Assembly (NCBI GenBank): GCA_965248715.1
Contig: CBDFKB010000005.1
Location: 186,001-250,000, forward strand
Direction: 5' to 3'
DNA from: CBDFKB01 sp965248715
Lineage (GTDB): Bacteria > Pseudomonadota > Alphaproteobacteria > Rhizobiales > Rhizobiaceae
DNA length: 64,000 bases
Shown here piece by piece: positions 52,301 to 60,857 of the stretch (its first letter is position 1; the number at the start of each line of letters is the position of its first letter). The notes below the pieces were generated by a model. That model saw only the letters and a program-made list of their open reading frames with translations, did no database searches and had not been told where the DNA came from. The position numbers and the translations under genes were made by a program.

Positions 52301-54462
52301 CAACTTCCCTCAATCTTCGAGAAATCTGCAACCAGCATAGTAGCGGCGCGGATGCGGGTGAGCAATGCCAACCGATTGAGGCGCACCGCCGGGTCTTCGG
52401 CATTGACCAGCACGTCCTCGAAAAACCCGTCGACCGGCCTGCGCAATTCAGCAAGTGCTGTCATGGCAGCGCTGAAATCTTCCCGCGCCACCGCATCGCC
52501 GACATTAGTCTCAGCACAGGCGATGGCTTTGGCCAACATTTTTTCTGAGGCGTCGCTCAATAGCCCGTCGTCCACAACTCGCGGCACCTCGGTGCCCTTT
52601 TTTTCTTCCGCCGCGAGAATGTTGGTAGCGCGCCGGTAGCCGACGAGCAGGTCAGCACCCGCGGCCGAACTGATCAAACCCTGCAACGACAGCGCCTTTT
52701 CGGCAATGATCAGCAAATCATCCGCTTGGGCGGTGATCACCGCATCGATAATGTCATGACGCACACCCTGGTCGCGCAGCAGCCCCTTCAGCCGGTGGTG
52801 GAAGAAGGTCAGCAAATTGCCGGCGATTTCGCGTGGCGCATTGGCGGTGGAGTTTGACAGTTTGCTGCCGGTGGCAATTAGCCGGTTTTTCGCCAAATTC
52901 GTCATGCACGCAAGGAGCGAAAGCCGAATGCGGTTTTCCAACACCAACCTGATCACCCCGAGGGCGGCACGGCGCAGCGCATAAGGGTCCTTGGACCCGG
53001 TCGGCTTTTCGTCAATTGCCCAAAAGCCGACCAACATGTCCAATTTATCGGCCAAGGCGACCGCCACCGACACCGGCGCTGCCGGCACATCGTCGGTTGG
53101 CCCCAACGGCTTGTAATGTTCCTCAATGGCGCGGGCGACAGCAGGGTCTTCGCCAGCCAGTTCCGCATAGCGCCGGCCCATCTTGCCCTGCACTTCGGGG
53201 AATTCGAACACCATCGCCGATTGCAGATCAGCTTTGGCGAGGTGGGCGGCGCGTTTCGCCATTTCAGGATCGGCATCAACCAGCGGCGCCAGCTCTTTGG
53301 CCAGCAATTCGATGCGTTTGACCCGCTCGCCCTGGGAACCGAGCTTGGCATGGAAAGTGACCTGGTCGAGGTTAGCGACCCAAGGTTCGAAACCTTTGGT
53401 CGAGGTCGCCTGACGCACATCATTGTTCCAAAAGAAATCGGCATCGGCGAGCCGGGCATTGACCACCTTGGCGTTGCCGCGGGCGATTTCGGCGCCGCCA
53501 TCTAAAGCCTCAATATTCGCAATAACCAGAAACCGGTTGGTAAGCGCCGGCGCGCCGGCAGTTTCGCCAACAGCGACCGCCTTGCGCAGCACAAAGCATT
53601 TCTGGTTCTCGCGAATGGTCAGCCGCACCACTTCGGGGGGAATGTCGAGGAATTTCTCATCGAACTCACCCATTAAAACTACCGGCCATTCGACCAGATT
53701 GGCGACCTCGTCCAACAAACCTTCATCCTCGACCAGCTCGTAGCCTTGGGCAAAGGCTAAGTTTTGCGCATCGGCGGCAATCATCTGTTGGCGCCGCTCG
53801 GCATCAAGCACGACCTTGGCTCGTTCCAACTGTTCGGCATAATCGTCGAACCGCTTCACGGTAATCGGTTCCGGGGCCAAAAACCGGTGGCCGCGCGTAG
53901 TATTGCCGGCGGTTAGTTCGCCGACCTTAAACCCGATTACCTGCGGCTCTTCGGTTTCCGGGCCAAACAGGCACAGGATAGAGTGCAGCGGACGTACCCA
54001 GCGCAGACCGCCGGGGGTTTGGCTCGACGTCCCCCATCGCATCGATTTCGGCCATGGAAAGTCACGGATGATCGCGGGCATTGCCTCGGCGATGATTTCG
54101 GCCGCATCACGCCCAGGCTTTTCGATCACCGCAACGTAAAATTCGCCCTTCTTTGGATCCCTGCGGATTTGCGCTTCATCAACCGACAAAAGACCAGCAC
54201 CACGCAAAAATCCGTCAATCGCCTTTTGCGGCGCGTCGGTACGCGGCCCCTTGCGCTCGTCTCTTGTATCGGCTGAGCGGGCGCTTATGCCGCGCACATC
54301 AAGAGCAAGGCGACGTGGCGTCCAATATTCCTTGGCGCCCTCATAAGTTAGGCCGGCGGCAACCAGCGCATCACTCACCAGCCGCCGCAGATCGGCGCCG
54401 GCGCGGCGCTGCATTCGGGCGGGGATTTCCTCGCTAAACAATTCGATAAGAAGATCGGGCAT
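52300..54462 (-). CDS. glyS: glycine-tRNA ligase beta subunit
   Basis: A 720-residue beta subunit of the bacterial alpha2beta2 glycyl-tRNA synthetase. The N-terminus DLLIELFSEEIPARMQRRA is the family signature, WPKSMRWG and NRFLVIANIE follow, and the tail contains FFEDVLVNAED in the tRNA-binding domain. It attaches glycine to tRNA together with GlyQ at 56029. The start is ATG 54462; an earlier in-frame start at 54510 adds residues with no match. Three small genes lie between glyQ and glyS instead of the usual direct junction. Confidence 0.96.
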   Translation of the reverse strand: MPDLLIELFSEEIPARMQRRAGADLRRLVSDALVAAGLTYEGAKEYWTPRRLALDVRGISARSADTRDERKGPRTDAPQKAIDGFLRGAGLLSVDEAQIRRDPKKGEFYVAVIEKPGRDAAEIIAEAMPAIIRDFPWPKSMRWGTSSQTPGGLRWVRPLHSILCLFGPETEEPQVIGFKVGELTAGNTTRGHRFLAPEPITVKRFDDYAEQLERAKVVLDAERRQQMIAADAQNLAFAQGYELVEDEGLLDEVANLVEWPVVLMGEFDEKFLDIPPEVVRLTIRENQKCFVLRKAVAVGETAGAPALTNRFLVIANIEALDGGAEIARGNAKVVNARLADADFFWNNDVRQATSTKGFEPWVANLDQVTFHAKLGSQGERVKRIELLAKELAPLVDADPEMAKRAAHLAKADLQSAMVFEFPEVQGKMGRRYAELAGEDPAVARAIEEHYKPLGPTDDVPAAPVSVAVALADKLDMLVGFWAIDEKPTGSKDPYALRRAALGVIRLVLENRIRLSLLACMTNLAKNRLIATGSKLSNSTANAPREIAGNLLTFFHHRLKGLLRDQGVRHDIIDAVITAQADDLLIIAEKALSLQGLISSAAGADLLVGYRRATNILAAEEKKGTEVPRVVDDGLLSDASEKMLAKAIACAETNVGDAVAREDFSAAMTALAELRRPVDGFFEDVLVNAEDPAVRLNRLALLTRIRAATMLVADFSKIEGS

Positions 54463-54802
54463 GGCCAGGCAAAGTTCCGCGTGGGTTATGTCGCTGGGCG
54501 CACATAGCAAGCGACTGTGCCCCTGTCACCCGGCAAACCGCCCATTGCCTGTGTGAAGCTGCTCCGACGCCATTTTCCATCCGGCAGAACCTTTTTGATT
54601 GTAGCCAATTTTGCCGGGAACCGGCTTGAAACCGAAGCCAGCAGCCTATAATCGGAATTCGGTAGTCCCTGGTAATTCACCAGCCGGCATCGGGCTCACT
54701 TCGATCAAAGGGGCCTGAACTGGTCCCATTTGCCATAAGAAGGTGTTCAACTTGCCTTGGTGTAATCCGCCAACCGATCCAACAACACTTTACGGGGTGA
54801 CA
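54463..54802. other. intergenic stretch without recognised gene
   Basis: These 340 bases lie between the divergent glyS and thioesterase starts. I see no repeat, RNA gene or convincing reading frame; a 64-codon frame on the minus strand (54486-54680) has no family features. Confidence 0.5.
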
Positions 54803-55216
54803 ATGCCTACCAGTTATACCACAGACCGCATGCTCCATTTTGGTGATTGCGACATATCCGGCACCGCCTATTTTCCGTCCTATTTGAACCTGTTGAATGG
54901 GGTGATTGAGGAATTTTGGTCGTCCATCGGCTACCCCTGGCACCACATCATCTGGAACGAGGGATGGGGAACGCCGACCGTGCATGTGTCGTGCGATTTC
55001 TCCAAGCCTTCCTTTTTCGGCGAAACACTGACGTTCTGCTTGACCGTACAAAAGGTCGGGCGCTCGTCGTGCACAATCGAGCACATCATTTATTGTAAAG
55101 AGGAGCGCAGGTGGTCCGGCAACCAAGTGTTGGCGGCTAGCTGGCTCAAAGAGCACACGTCGATGCCATGGCGTGACGACGTTCGCGCCAAACTCGAATC
55201 TTTTCTGGAAGCTTAA
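54803..55216 (+). CDS. hotdog-fold acyl-CoA thioesterase (4-hydroxybenzoyl-CoA thioesterase-like)
   Basis: A 137-residue hotdog protein. The catalytic segment MLHFGDCDISGTAYFPSYL has the conserved aspartate followed by the glycine turn and helix seen in the 4-hydroxybenzoyl-CoA thioesterase family. It hydrolyses acyl-CoA thioesters; the substrate is unknown. The start is ATG 54803, with GGGGTG a few bases upstream; a frame back to 54743 has no match. Its last four bases overlap the end of the convergent CDGSH gene. Confidence 0.85.
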   Translation: MPTSYTTDRMLHFGDCDISGTAYFPSYLNLLNGVIEEFWSSIGYPWHHIIWNEGWGTPTVHVSCDFSKPSFFGETLTFCLTVQKVGRSSCTIEHIIYCKEERRWSGNQVLAASWLKEHTSMPWRDDVRAKLESFLEA

Positions 55217-55452
55217 AGATTCTTATGGCTGCCATCGCAAAACGGTGCGCCATCGGTTTGTTTGCAGGCACAGAAAAATTTTCGGCCGGCTCCGTCTGCG
55301 GTCCATTTAACCGGGCCAAATTCGGTGCCCTTGTGCGAGCCGTCGCAAAACGGCTGGTTGGCCGACTTACCGCATGCACACCAGAAATAGGATTTGCCTG
55401 CTTCGACCTCAATCGGGATCGGTGCGGCCTGTGCCACCATACCTTTGGTCAT
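55213..55452 (-). CDS. CDGSH iron-sulfur domain protein
   Basis: A 79-residue protein with two CDGSH-type 2Fe-2S sites: CACGKSANQPFCDGSHKGT and CACKQTDGAPFCDGSHKNL, each with the three-cysteine one-histidine ligand set. Such tandem CDGSH proteins occur in many proteobacteria and are thought to act in iron-sulfur or redox homeostasis. The second motif ends two residues from the C-terminus. The gene overlaps the convergent thioesterase gene by four bases. Confidence 0.93.
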   Translation of the reverse strand: MTKGMVAQAAPIPIEVEAGKSYFWCACGKSANQPFCDGSHKGTEFGPVKWTADGAGRKFFCACKQTDGAPFCDGSHKNL

Positions 55453-55561
55453 TAAATTTCTGCTCCATGGTTGTTTAAGTGTTCACGAAATTAGGTCTGC
55501 TGCACCCGCCGGCAAAGTCGATGCTGGGAAAGGTCTGTTCAAATATTAGCAAACCGCATTA

Positions 55562-55930
55562 TTAGGCTGGCGTCATCCAACCGATCATCGCGCCACCCGG
55601 CTCGACCATGATGGCAATGCGGCCGATGCCCGGCATATCGAACGGTTCGCGCTTAACGCTGGCGCCGTGTTCTTTGGCCCGGGTGATGCATGCATCAACA
55701 TCGTCAACGGCCAGATACGCCATCCAATGATCTGGCACACCGTCGAAATCCGGCCCGCTCATCGGGAAAATACCGGCGGCCGGCTGGTCGCCGGCCTTGG
55801 CGATCCAGTAGGTCGCATCATCACCCATCGCCATCGGATCCCAGCTCCAGCCGGCAATCTCAGTATACAACGCCTTGGCCTTTTCCGCATCGCGGGTCAT
55901 CAATTCATTCCAATGAAATCGTCCGTGCAT
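55562..55930 (-). CDS. VOC family (glyoxalase/bleomycin-resistance fold) protein
   Basis: A 122-residue vicinal-oxygen-chelate protein. FHWNELMTRDAEKAKALYTE is the typical first strand and helix, and WMAYLAVDDVDACITRAKEHGA the second module; the tail RIAIMVEPGGAMIGWM carries the usual metal-ligand glutamate. Members include dioxygenases, lyases and resistance proteins, so no function is assigned. GGGAG lies nine bases before the ATG. It lies between glyQ and the CDGSH gene on the same strand. Confidence 0.88.
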   Translation of the reverse strand: MHGRFHWNELMTRDAEKAKALYTEIAGWSWDPMAMGDDATYWIAKAGDQPAAGIFPMSGPDFDGVPDHWMAYLAVDDVDACITRAKEHGASVKREPFDMPGIGRIAIMVEPGGAMIGWMTPA

Positions 55931-56028
55931 ATTGGAGCTCTCCCTTGTGATAATTCACTGTATATGAGCATTAAACGGACACCAATTTGCCATTCTTGCA
56001 AGGCGCTGTACAGGCCAGGCAGAGATTG

Positions 56029-57003
56029 TCAGGCCCCAACCCTGCCGGCCTCGGTCTGCAAATAAGCCTCGCCGCAGGCTTTGGCCAGGGTGCGTACCCT
56101 TAGGATATAGCTTTGCCGCTCGGTAACCGAGATCACGCCGCGAGCATCGAGCAGATTGAAAATATGGGATGCCTTGATGCACTGGTCGTAGGCCGGATGG
56201 ACCATGATGATTGCGCGGCCGTTGGCCGGGTCGATTTCCGGCTCGGCTAAGATGCGCTGGCACTCGTTTTCGGCATCTTCGAAGTGGCGCAACAGGACCT
56301 CGGTATCGGCAACGTCGAAATTCCACCGTGAATATTCGCGCTCGCTTTGCTGGAATATGTCGCCATAGCTGACCCGCTCGTCCCCCTCGCCGCCATTGAA
56401 ATTGAGATCGTAGACATTGTCCACGTCTTGCACATACATCGCCAGCCGCTCCAGGCCATAGGTCAGTTCACCCGAAACCGGCGCGCATTCGAACCCGCAA
56501 ACTTGCTGAAAATAGGTGAATTGCGACACCTCCATGCCGTCGCACCACACTTCCCACCCTAAACCCCAAGCACCGAGTGTCGGGCTTTCCCAATCATCTT
56601 CGACAAAGCGGATGTCATGCAGGGCCGGGTCGATGCCGATCGCATAAAGCGAAGCAAGATAAATTTCCTGCAAATCAGGCGGCGAGGGCTTCACAAGCAC
56701 CTGGTACTGATAAAAATGCTGCATCCGGTTCGGGTTGTCGCCATAGCGTCCGTCAGCCGGGCGCCGCGACGGTTGAACATAGGCGGTTTTCCAGGGTCGC
56801 GGACCAAGCGAACGCAATGTGGTGGCCGGGTGAAACGTGCCAGCACCAACCTCCATGTCGTAGGGCTGAAGCACGACGCAGCCCTGTTCGGCCCAAAATT
56901 GATGCAGGGTCAAGATCAGCCCTTGAAAGGAGTGGGCAGGATGCATCGAAACTGGCATCCGCTCGGCAGTCTCATCGGCATTCGCCCGGTTCATATCGGC
57001 CAT
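56029..57003 (-). CDS. glyQ: glycine-tRNA ligase alpha subunit
   Basis: The catalytic alpha subunit of glycyl-tRNA synthetase, about 310-324 residues. Family segments are LTLHQFWAEQGCVVLQPYDM, GAGTFHPATTLRSLGP, YVQPSRRPADGRYGDNPNRM and GWEVWCDGMEVSQFTYFQQV, forming the class II core. The start is uncertain among ATG 57003, 56994 and 56946; 56994 has AGGA eight bases upstream, and 57003 keeps slightly more. Frames reaching 57051 add no homology. It is divergent from the MFS gene. Confidence 0.96.
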   Translation of the reverse strand: MADMNRANADETAERMPVSMHPAHSFQGLILTLHQFWAEQGCVVLQPYDMEVGAGTFHPATTLRSLGPRPWKTAYVQPSRRPADGRYGDNPNRMQHFYQYQVLVKPSPPDLQEIYLASLYAIGIDPALHDIRFVEDDWESPTLGAWGLGWEVWCDGMEVSQFTYFQQVCGFECAPVSGELTYGLERLAMYVQDVDNVYDLNFNGGEGDERVSYGDIFQQSEREYSRWNFDVADTEVLLRHFEDAENECQRILAEPEIDPANGRAIIMVHPAYDQCIKASHIFNLLDARGVISVTERQSYILRVRTLAKACGEAYLQTEAGRVGA

Positions 57004-57173
57004 CCTGTCGGTCGCGGTTAGCGCAGATGGGTACCCTAATTCCCGAACCACCGCTCCAGGTCAAGGCACCAACACTGAAACCGACCCCGCGAGGCGCTTT
57101 CGGACATTGCCATGGGGAGCGATCCGGATTGAAACTGACCCGATTGACCGATCTGTGGGCAGGTGCCGCGATC

Positions 57174-58454
57174 ATGACTTATAGTGCCCAAATAGAACAA
57201 GAACGAACAGCCGTTCCGCCGATGGCGATTGGCAGTATCGTATTTTCCATGATGCTCGCTGCTATCGGCAGTGGGCTGCTATTTGCTTTCATTCCGATCA
57301 AGCTGACCGCAGCCGGTTTTGCGCCCTGGGTACCCGGCTCGATGATCGCCGCATTGGCGCTAGGTGGCTTTGCCGGCTGCTTGGTCGCCAGCGCGCTGAT
57401 CCGGCGGGCCGGTCATGCCCGGATATTCGCCACCATGCTGGCGCTGGTAACCCTGTCAGTTATTGCGCTTGCTCAGGGCACCAACCCATACATCTGGCTT
57501 GGCACCCGGGTTATCTACGGGTTTTCCATCAACATCTTGTTTATTGTGTCGCAAAGTTGGTTGCACGATGCCTGCAACAATTGTTGGCGCGGTCGGGTGA
57601 TTGCTACCTTTTATATGAGCTACATTTTGTGCCTGGGGCTCGGTTCCTACACCATCCGCTTTCTAAGCATTGATGGTAACGGCGCCGCCATGTTGGCGAT
57701 GTTGTTTTTCGTCGCCGCAATTGTTCCCGTCAGCTTGACCAAATTACCGCAACCGCCACCACCTGAAGTCGCCGCATTGGCGGTAAGAAAGGTTTGGACC
57801 TACTCACCGACCGCGTTGGTCGGAATGTTGGCGGTTGGCGGTTTGACCATGACGATCCAGGGTTTTGCGCCGATTTATGCCACCCAATCCGGCTATGGCA
57901 AAAACGATGTGGCGCTGTTGATGGCGCTGATGCAGGTCGGCATGCTGTTCGTGCAATTGCCGCTCGGCGCATTATCGGATCGTATCGACCGCCGGATGAT
58001 ATTGGCCTTTGCTGCGGTCCTGGTAGCGTTTGGCGCCGCTTTCGGCATCGTGTCGGGAACCGGATCATTAGTGATCATGATCGTGATATTCGCCGTGGTC
58101 AGCGGTGCCAACGAAACCATCTATTCGGTCTCCAACGTGCTGGCCAACGATCGGGCCGAAAAGGCCGATTTTGTAGCGGTTTCGTCCACCTTGCTAGTGG
58201 TCTGGTCAATTTCGAGTTTTGTCCTGCCGATTGTTGTCACCTTGGCAACCGGCTGGTTTGGCATAGTCTCGTTTTTGTGGATCGCTTCGGCGATGGCGGC
58301 GATTTTCGGCCTGTTTGTCAGCCTTCGCATGTTGCAGCGCGAAGCGGTCGACAATGCCGACAAAGAAACCTTCCAGCCGACCTCAGCCCAAGTGCCGTTT
58401 TCGCGTGAATTGGTCGATCCGGATGCCGAATTTGACGAAGCTACCGTCTCTTAG
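57174..58454 (+). CDS. MFS transporter
   Basis: A 426-residue major facilitator with twelve predicted membrane helices. The first loop between helices 2 and 3 contains GCLVASALIRRAGHARIFA, and the corresponding motif in the second half is GALSDRIDRRMILAFAAVL. This type (YcaD/sugar-phosphate-like, with IGSGLLFAFIPIKLTAAG) has no assigned substrate. The start is ATG 57174; the frame is open much further upstream but there it is antisense to glyQ. The TAG stop (58452-58454) lies in the edge of a CTAG-type repeat. Confidence 0.9.
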   Translation: MTYSAQIEQERTAVPPMAIGSIVFSMMLAAIGSGLLFAFIPIKLTAAGFAPWVPGSMIAALALGGFAGCLVASALIRRAGHARIFATMLALVTLSVIALAQGTNPYIWLGTRVIYGFSINILFIVSQSWLHDACNNCWRGRVIATFYMSYILCLGLGSYTIRFLSIDGNGAAMLAMLFFVAAIVPVSLTKLPQPPPPEVAALAVRKVWTYSPTALVGMLAVGGLTMTIQGFAPIYATQSGYGKNDVALLMALMQVGMLFVQLPLGALSDRIDRRMILAFAAVLVAFGAAFGIVSGTGSLVIMIVIFAVVSGANETIYSVSNVLANDRAEKADFVAVSSTLLVVWSISSFVLPIVVTLATGWFGIVSFLWIASAMAAIFGLFVSLRMLQREAVDNADKETFQPTSAQVPFSRELVDPDAEFDEATVS

Positions 58455-58556
58455 CGCTGGTCACGAAGCGTTGGGTTCGCTTCGTCGCGCTATCGCTTTG
58501 TTTATGCGGGTCATTTCTCCCAAAACCGGTACCCGCTTTTGGGTGATACGCTTTAG
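58451..58556. repeat. CTAG-type palindromic repeat, copy 3 (diverged)
   Basis: Begins TTAGCGCTGGTCACGAAGCG and ends ACGCTTTAG, with the middle CCAAAACCGG...CTTTTGGG pairing. It is more diverged than copies 1 and 2 and closer to copy 4. Its first bases include the stop codon of the MFS gene. Confidence 0.78.
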
Positions 58557-58587
58557 GAGGATCGAAACCGAAGGCACTGGTTGTGAG

Positions 58588-58760
58588 CCTAGAACTCTTT
58601 TAATGAATTCCGCAGCAATTGTGTTTCTTGATTTGCGAGGGTGACCGCAACTGAAACCTGCGCAGCGCGATGTGCTGCATCGGGCAAATCCGGTTCGGCG
58701 GCGGATGCCCACCAATCAGAAACTGGAAAGGATGGAGCGAATTCATCAAAAGGGCTCTAA
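58588..58760. repeat. second copy of the P3 inverted-repeat element (173 bp)
   Basis: Starts CTAGAACTCTTTTAATGAAT and ends GAATTCATCAAAAGGGCTCT, matching P3 at 51951-52095 at both ends and in the inner GTTTCTTGATTTGC. Its right end supplies the stop codon (58757-58759) of the small membrane protein gene. Confidence 0.8.
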
Positions 58761-58939
58761 ATTTTATCGGAGGGACGATAGACGCCGTCACTGCCCTTTA
58801 TCAAGGTCTTTTGTTCGGTTTGGGCGCGTTGTTCTGCCTCGCGTACTTCTTGTGAAACCCGTACCATTTCGCGTTTTACTACCTTGTAGCCATACCACAA
58901 TGCAGCTCCCAACACGACAATTCCCAGCAGTTGCGGCAT
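58757..58939 (-). CDS. small conserved membrane protein
   Basis: A 60-residue protein with one N-terminal membrane helix (LLGIVVLGAALWYGYKVV), a charged helix (EVREAEQRAQTEQ) that may be a coiled coil, and a tail GSDGVYRPSD. Similar small proteins ending in DGVY(R/K)P occur beside S49 peptidase genes in alphaproteobacteria; none has a known role. It lies 48 bases downstream of the S49 gene on the same strand. Its TAG stop lies inside the end of an inverted-repeat element. Confidence 0.75.
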   Translation of the reverse strand: MPQLLGIVVLGAALWYGYKVVKREMVRVSQEVREAEQRAQTEQKTLIKGSDGVYRPSDKI

Positions 58940-58987
58940 GAATTGGTTCCTCCCTAGGGTCCGTTGATAGGATTTGCCGTTTGTTGC

Positions 58988-59818
58988 TTACAGCCCGTAG
59001 CGTGACCATAATGCGCGTTCTTCAGCCGCTTCAATTGCACCGCCAATTAGCCGGTCAGCGATCGACGCTACCACGCCGGTACGCATGAATAGGCTACGCC
59101 GTGGTTGGATCAGTTTCAGCCGTACTTTTTCACCGTAGCGTTGTTTCAGCACTGCGCTGAGATGGCCAAAGCCGTCGATCAGGCCAAGTTCACGGGCCTT
59201 GGTACCGGTCCAAAACATTCCGGTAAACAAATCCTTATGGCTCGAAAGCCGGTCGCCACGAACCGATTTTACCATGTCGATAAATACCGCATGCATGTCG
59301 TTTTGGACCGACTTTATGTGGCTGACATCGGAAGATTTTTCCGGCTGGAACGGATCGAGCATGACCTTGTTCTTGCCGGCGGTGTAGACGCGCCGGTCGA
59401 TGCCGAGTTTACTGATCGCCTTGTCAAAGCCAAAGGTGGCGGCGAGAACCCCAATCGAGCCGACAATCGATGTTTCGTCGGCAATGATTTCGTCGCCGGC
59501 AAGCGCGATCATGTAGCCACCAGAGGCCGCGACATCCTCGACAAACACCAGGACTTTCTTATCTTTTTCGAGCGCGAGTTCGCGAATACGCGAATAGATC
59601 AAGCGCGACTGCACCGGCGAACCGCCCGGCGAATTGATCGCGATTGCAACCACCGGAGCTTTTTTGTTGGCAAATGCCCGTACCAGCAATGGGGCAACGG
59701 TGGCCAGCGAAAGCCTTGGCCGAAATGGCGACGACGACGTGGCAATCGGACCCTCGAGCCGCACAACTGGAATTGTTGGTGCGTCGGAGCGCCAGTTTTC
59801 GAATGGGAACAATTTCAA
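58988..59818 (-). CDS. S49 family peptidase (SppA-like)
   Basis: A 276-residue signal-peptide-peptidase-like serine protease of the short type. The lysine/serine dyad region is visible: the serine in VEDVAASGGYMIALAGDEI, the oxyanion loop in AIAINSPGGSPVQS, and the probable lysine in the later FTGMFWTGTKARELGLID segment. The start was set at TTG 59818 (MKLFPFENWRSDAP), because GAGG lies six bases upstream; the frame continues to 59965 but there it runs through a CTAG-type repeat. The trmN6 gene is 243 bases upstream. Confidence 0.9.
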   Translation of the reverse strand: MKLFPFENWRSDAPTIPVVRLEGPIATSSSPFRPRLSLATVAPLLVRAFANKKAPVVAIAINSPGGSPVQSRLIYSRIRELALEKDKKVLVFVEDVAASGGYMIALAGDEIIADETSIVGSIGVLAATFGFDKAISKLGIDRRVYTAGKNKVMLDPFQPEKSSDVSHIKSVQNDMHAVFIDMVKSVRGDRLSSHKDLFTGMFWTGTKARELGLIDGFGHLSAVLKQRYGEKVRLKLIQPRRSLFMRTGVVASIADRLIGGAIEAAEERALWSRYGL

Positions 59819-59846
59819 CCAATGCCTCAAAATAGGGAGTGCAATT

Positions 59847-59992
59847 CTAGCGCTTGTCACGAAGCGTTGGAGTAGCTTCGTCGCGTTATCTCTTTGTTTA
59901 TGCGTGTCATTCTTCCCAATACCGGTGCCCACTTTTGGGTGACACGCGCTAGGGCCTGTGGACAATTATGGTTATGGCGCCGGTTTAATCCC
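59847..59992. repeat. CTAG-bounded palindromic repeat copy 4 with attached GGGCCTGTGGACAATTATGG arm
   Basis: The CTAG-bounded part is 59847-59952, ending ACACGCGCTAG. It is followed directly by GGGCCTGTGGACAATTATGG then TTATGGCGCCGG, as in the elements at 17816 and 37612. The composite lies between the S49 and trmN6 genes. The remaining bases to 60061 show nothing. Confidence 0.82.
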
Positions 59993-60061
59993 ACAAGCCT
60001 CACTTCTACATGGTTCCAAAGACATCGTATTGCAAGGTTTTCCGGATTTCGGCCTTACCAA

Positions 60062-60853
60062 TCAGGAATCTCTGACGATCCGGGTTTTTCCAGCCAGGAT
60101 TTTCGCCGCATCGGCGCTTGGCCGACCGTCCTTATCGTGTACCACCAGGCCCGGCAATATTTCCAGCGGCGCCCGCGATTGCTTGACTGCACGCAATACC
60201 ATGCGCCCGGAGGCGCTGTCGGACTTAGCATGCAGCGGTAGCACCTGGAGGCCGCCGAACCGGCCCTGGAACGAAGCGATGATCGAGCCTAGGGCCTCGG
60301 TTTTGTGGATCATGCAGAAAACGCCGCCGGGCTTAAGGATAGCAGCCGCAGTACGTACCCAGCCGTCCAGGCCATCAGCCCCCATATGGTGGGCATTGCG
60401 GCGAAGCAGAAAAGGCGATGCCCGGCCAGTTTCGTCCTTGTATGGTGGATTGGCTATGACCGCATCGAAATGGTTACTAATCAGCCCGGCTTCTTCGCGT
60501 TCACGGCCAGTCAGCATGACATCGGCCTGCAAGACGTCGATGCGGCCGGCAAAACGCCGATTTGCCGGCAGTTCCAGGCCGGCGCGGGCAAGGTCGGCCA
60601 TGTGCGGGTCGGCTTCGATCAAACAAACCGTAAGACCAGTAAATAAATTCGCCGCAGCCAGACCGGCGACACCGGCACCGGCGCCAAGATCCGCCAAAGC
60701 GCCGGAAATATCGCCCGGTAGGAATGCCGCCAGCAAAAGCGCGTCATGGCCAGCACGATGTCCACCCTTGACCGGTTGCAGCACTTCAAATGCTCCGTTG
60801 TGAAACCGGTCCTGGGAGACTTGATCGGAGACGATTGGCAATGCAGCACTCAC
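60062..60853 (-). CDS. tRNA1(Val) (adenine(37)-N6)-methyltransferase (TrmN6 type)
   Basis: A 263-residue Rossmann methyltransferase. The start VLQPVKGGHRAGHDALLLAA is the TrmN6 signature, ADLGAGAGVAGLAAA binds S-adenosylmethionine, and VIANPPYKDE is the N6-adenine catalytic NPPY motif. It probably methylates A37 of tRNA1-Val. The start is GTG 60853 with GGAG seven bases upstream that overlaps the stop of the DUF2007 gene. The two genes are four bases apart, so they form an operon. Confidence 0.92.
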   Translation of the reverse strand: MSAALPIVSDQVSQDRFHNGAFEVLQPVKGGHRAGHDALLLAAFLPGDISGALADLGAGAGVAGLAAANLFTGLTVCLIEADPHMADLARAGLELPANRRFAGRIDVLQADVMLTGREREEAGLISNHFDAVIANPPYKDETGRASPFLLRRNAHHMGADGLDGWVRTAAAILKPGGVFCMIHKTEALGSIIASFQGRFGGLQVLPLHAKSDSASGRMVLRAVKQSRAPLEILPGLVVHDKDGRPSADAAKILAGKTRIVRDS

Positions 60854-60857
60854 CGTT

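Noticed and set aside
54486..54680. 64-codon minus-strand frame between glyS and the thioesterase gene
   Set aside because: No homology, no ribosome binding site and no conserved feature.
56577..57173. N-terminal extension of the MFS transporter frame
   Set aside because: It is antisense to glyQ and contains no membrane helices; the transporter begins normally at 57174.
59819..59965. N-terminal extension of the S49 peptidase frame
   Set aside because: It is a translation of the CTAG-bounded repeat; a TTG with a good ribosome binding site marks the real start at 59818.
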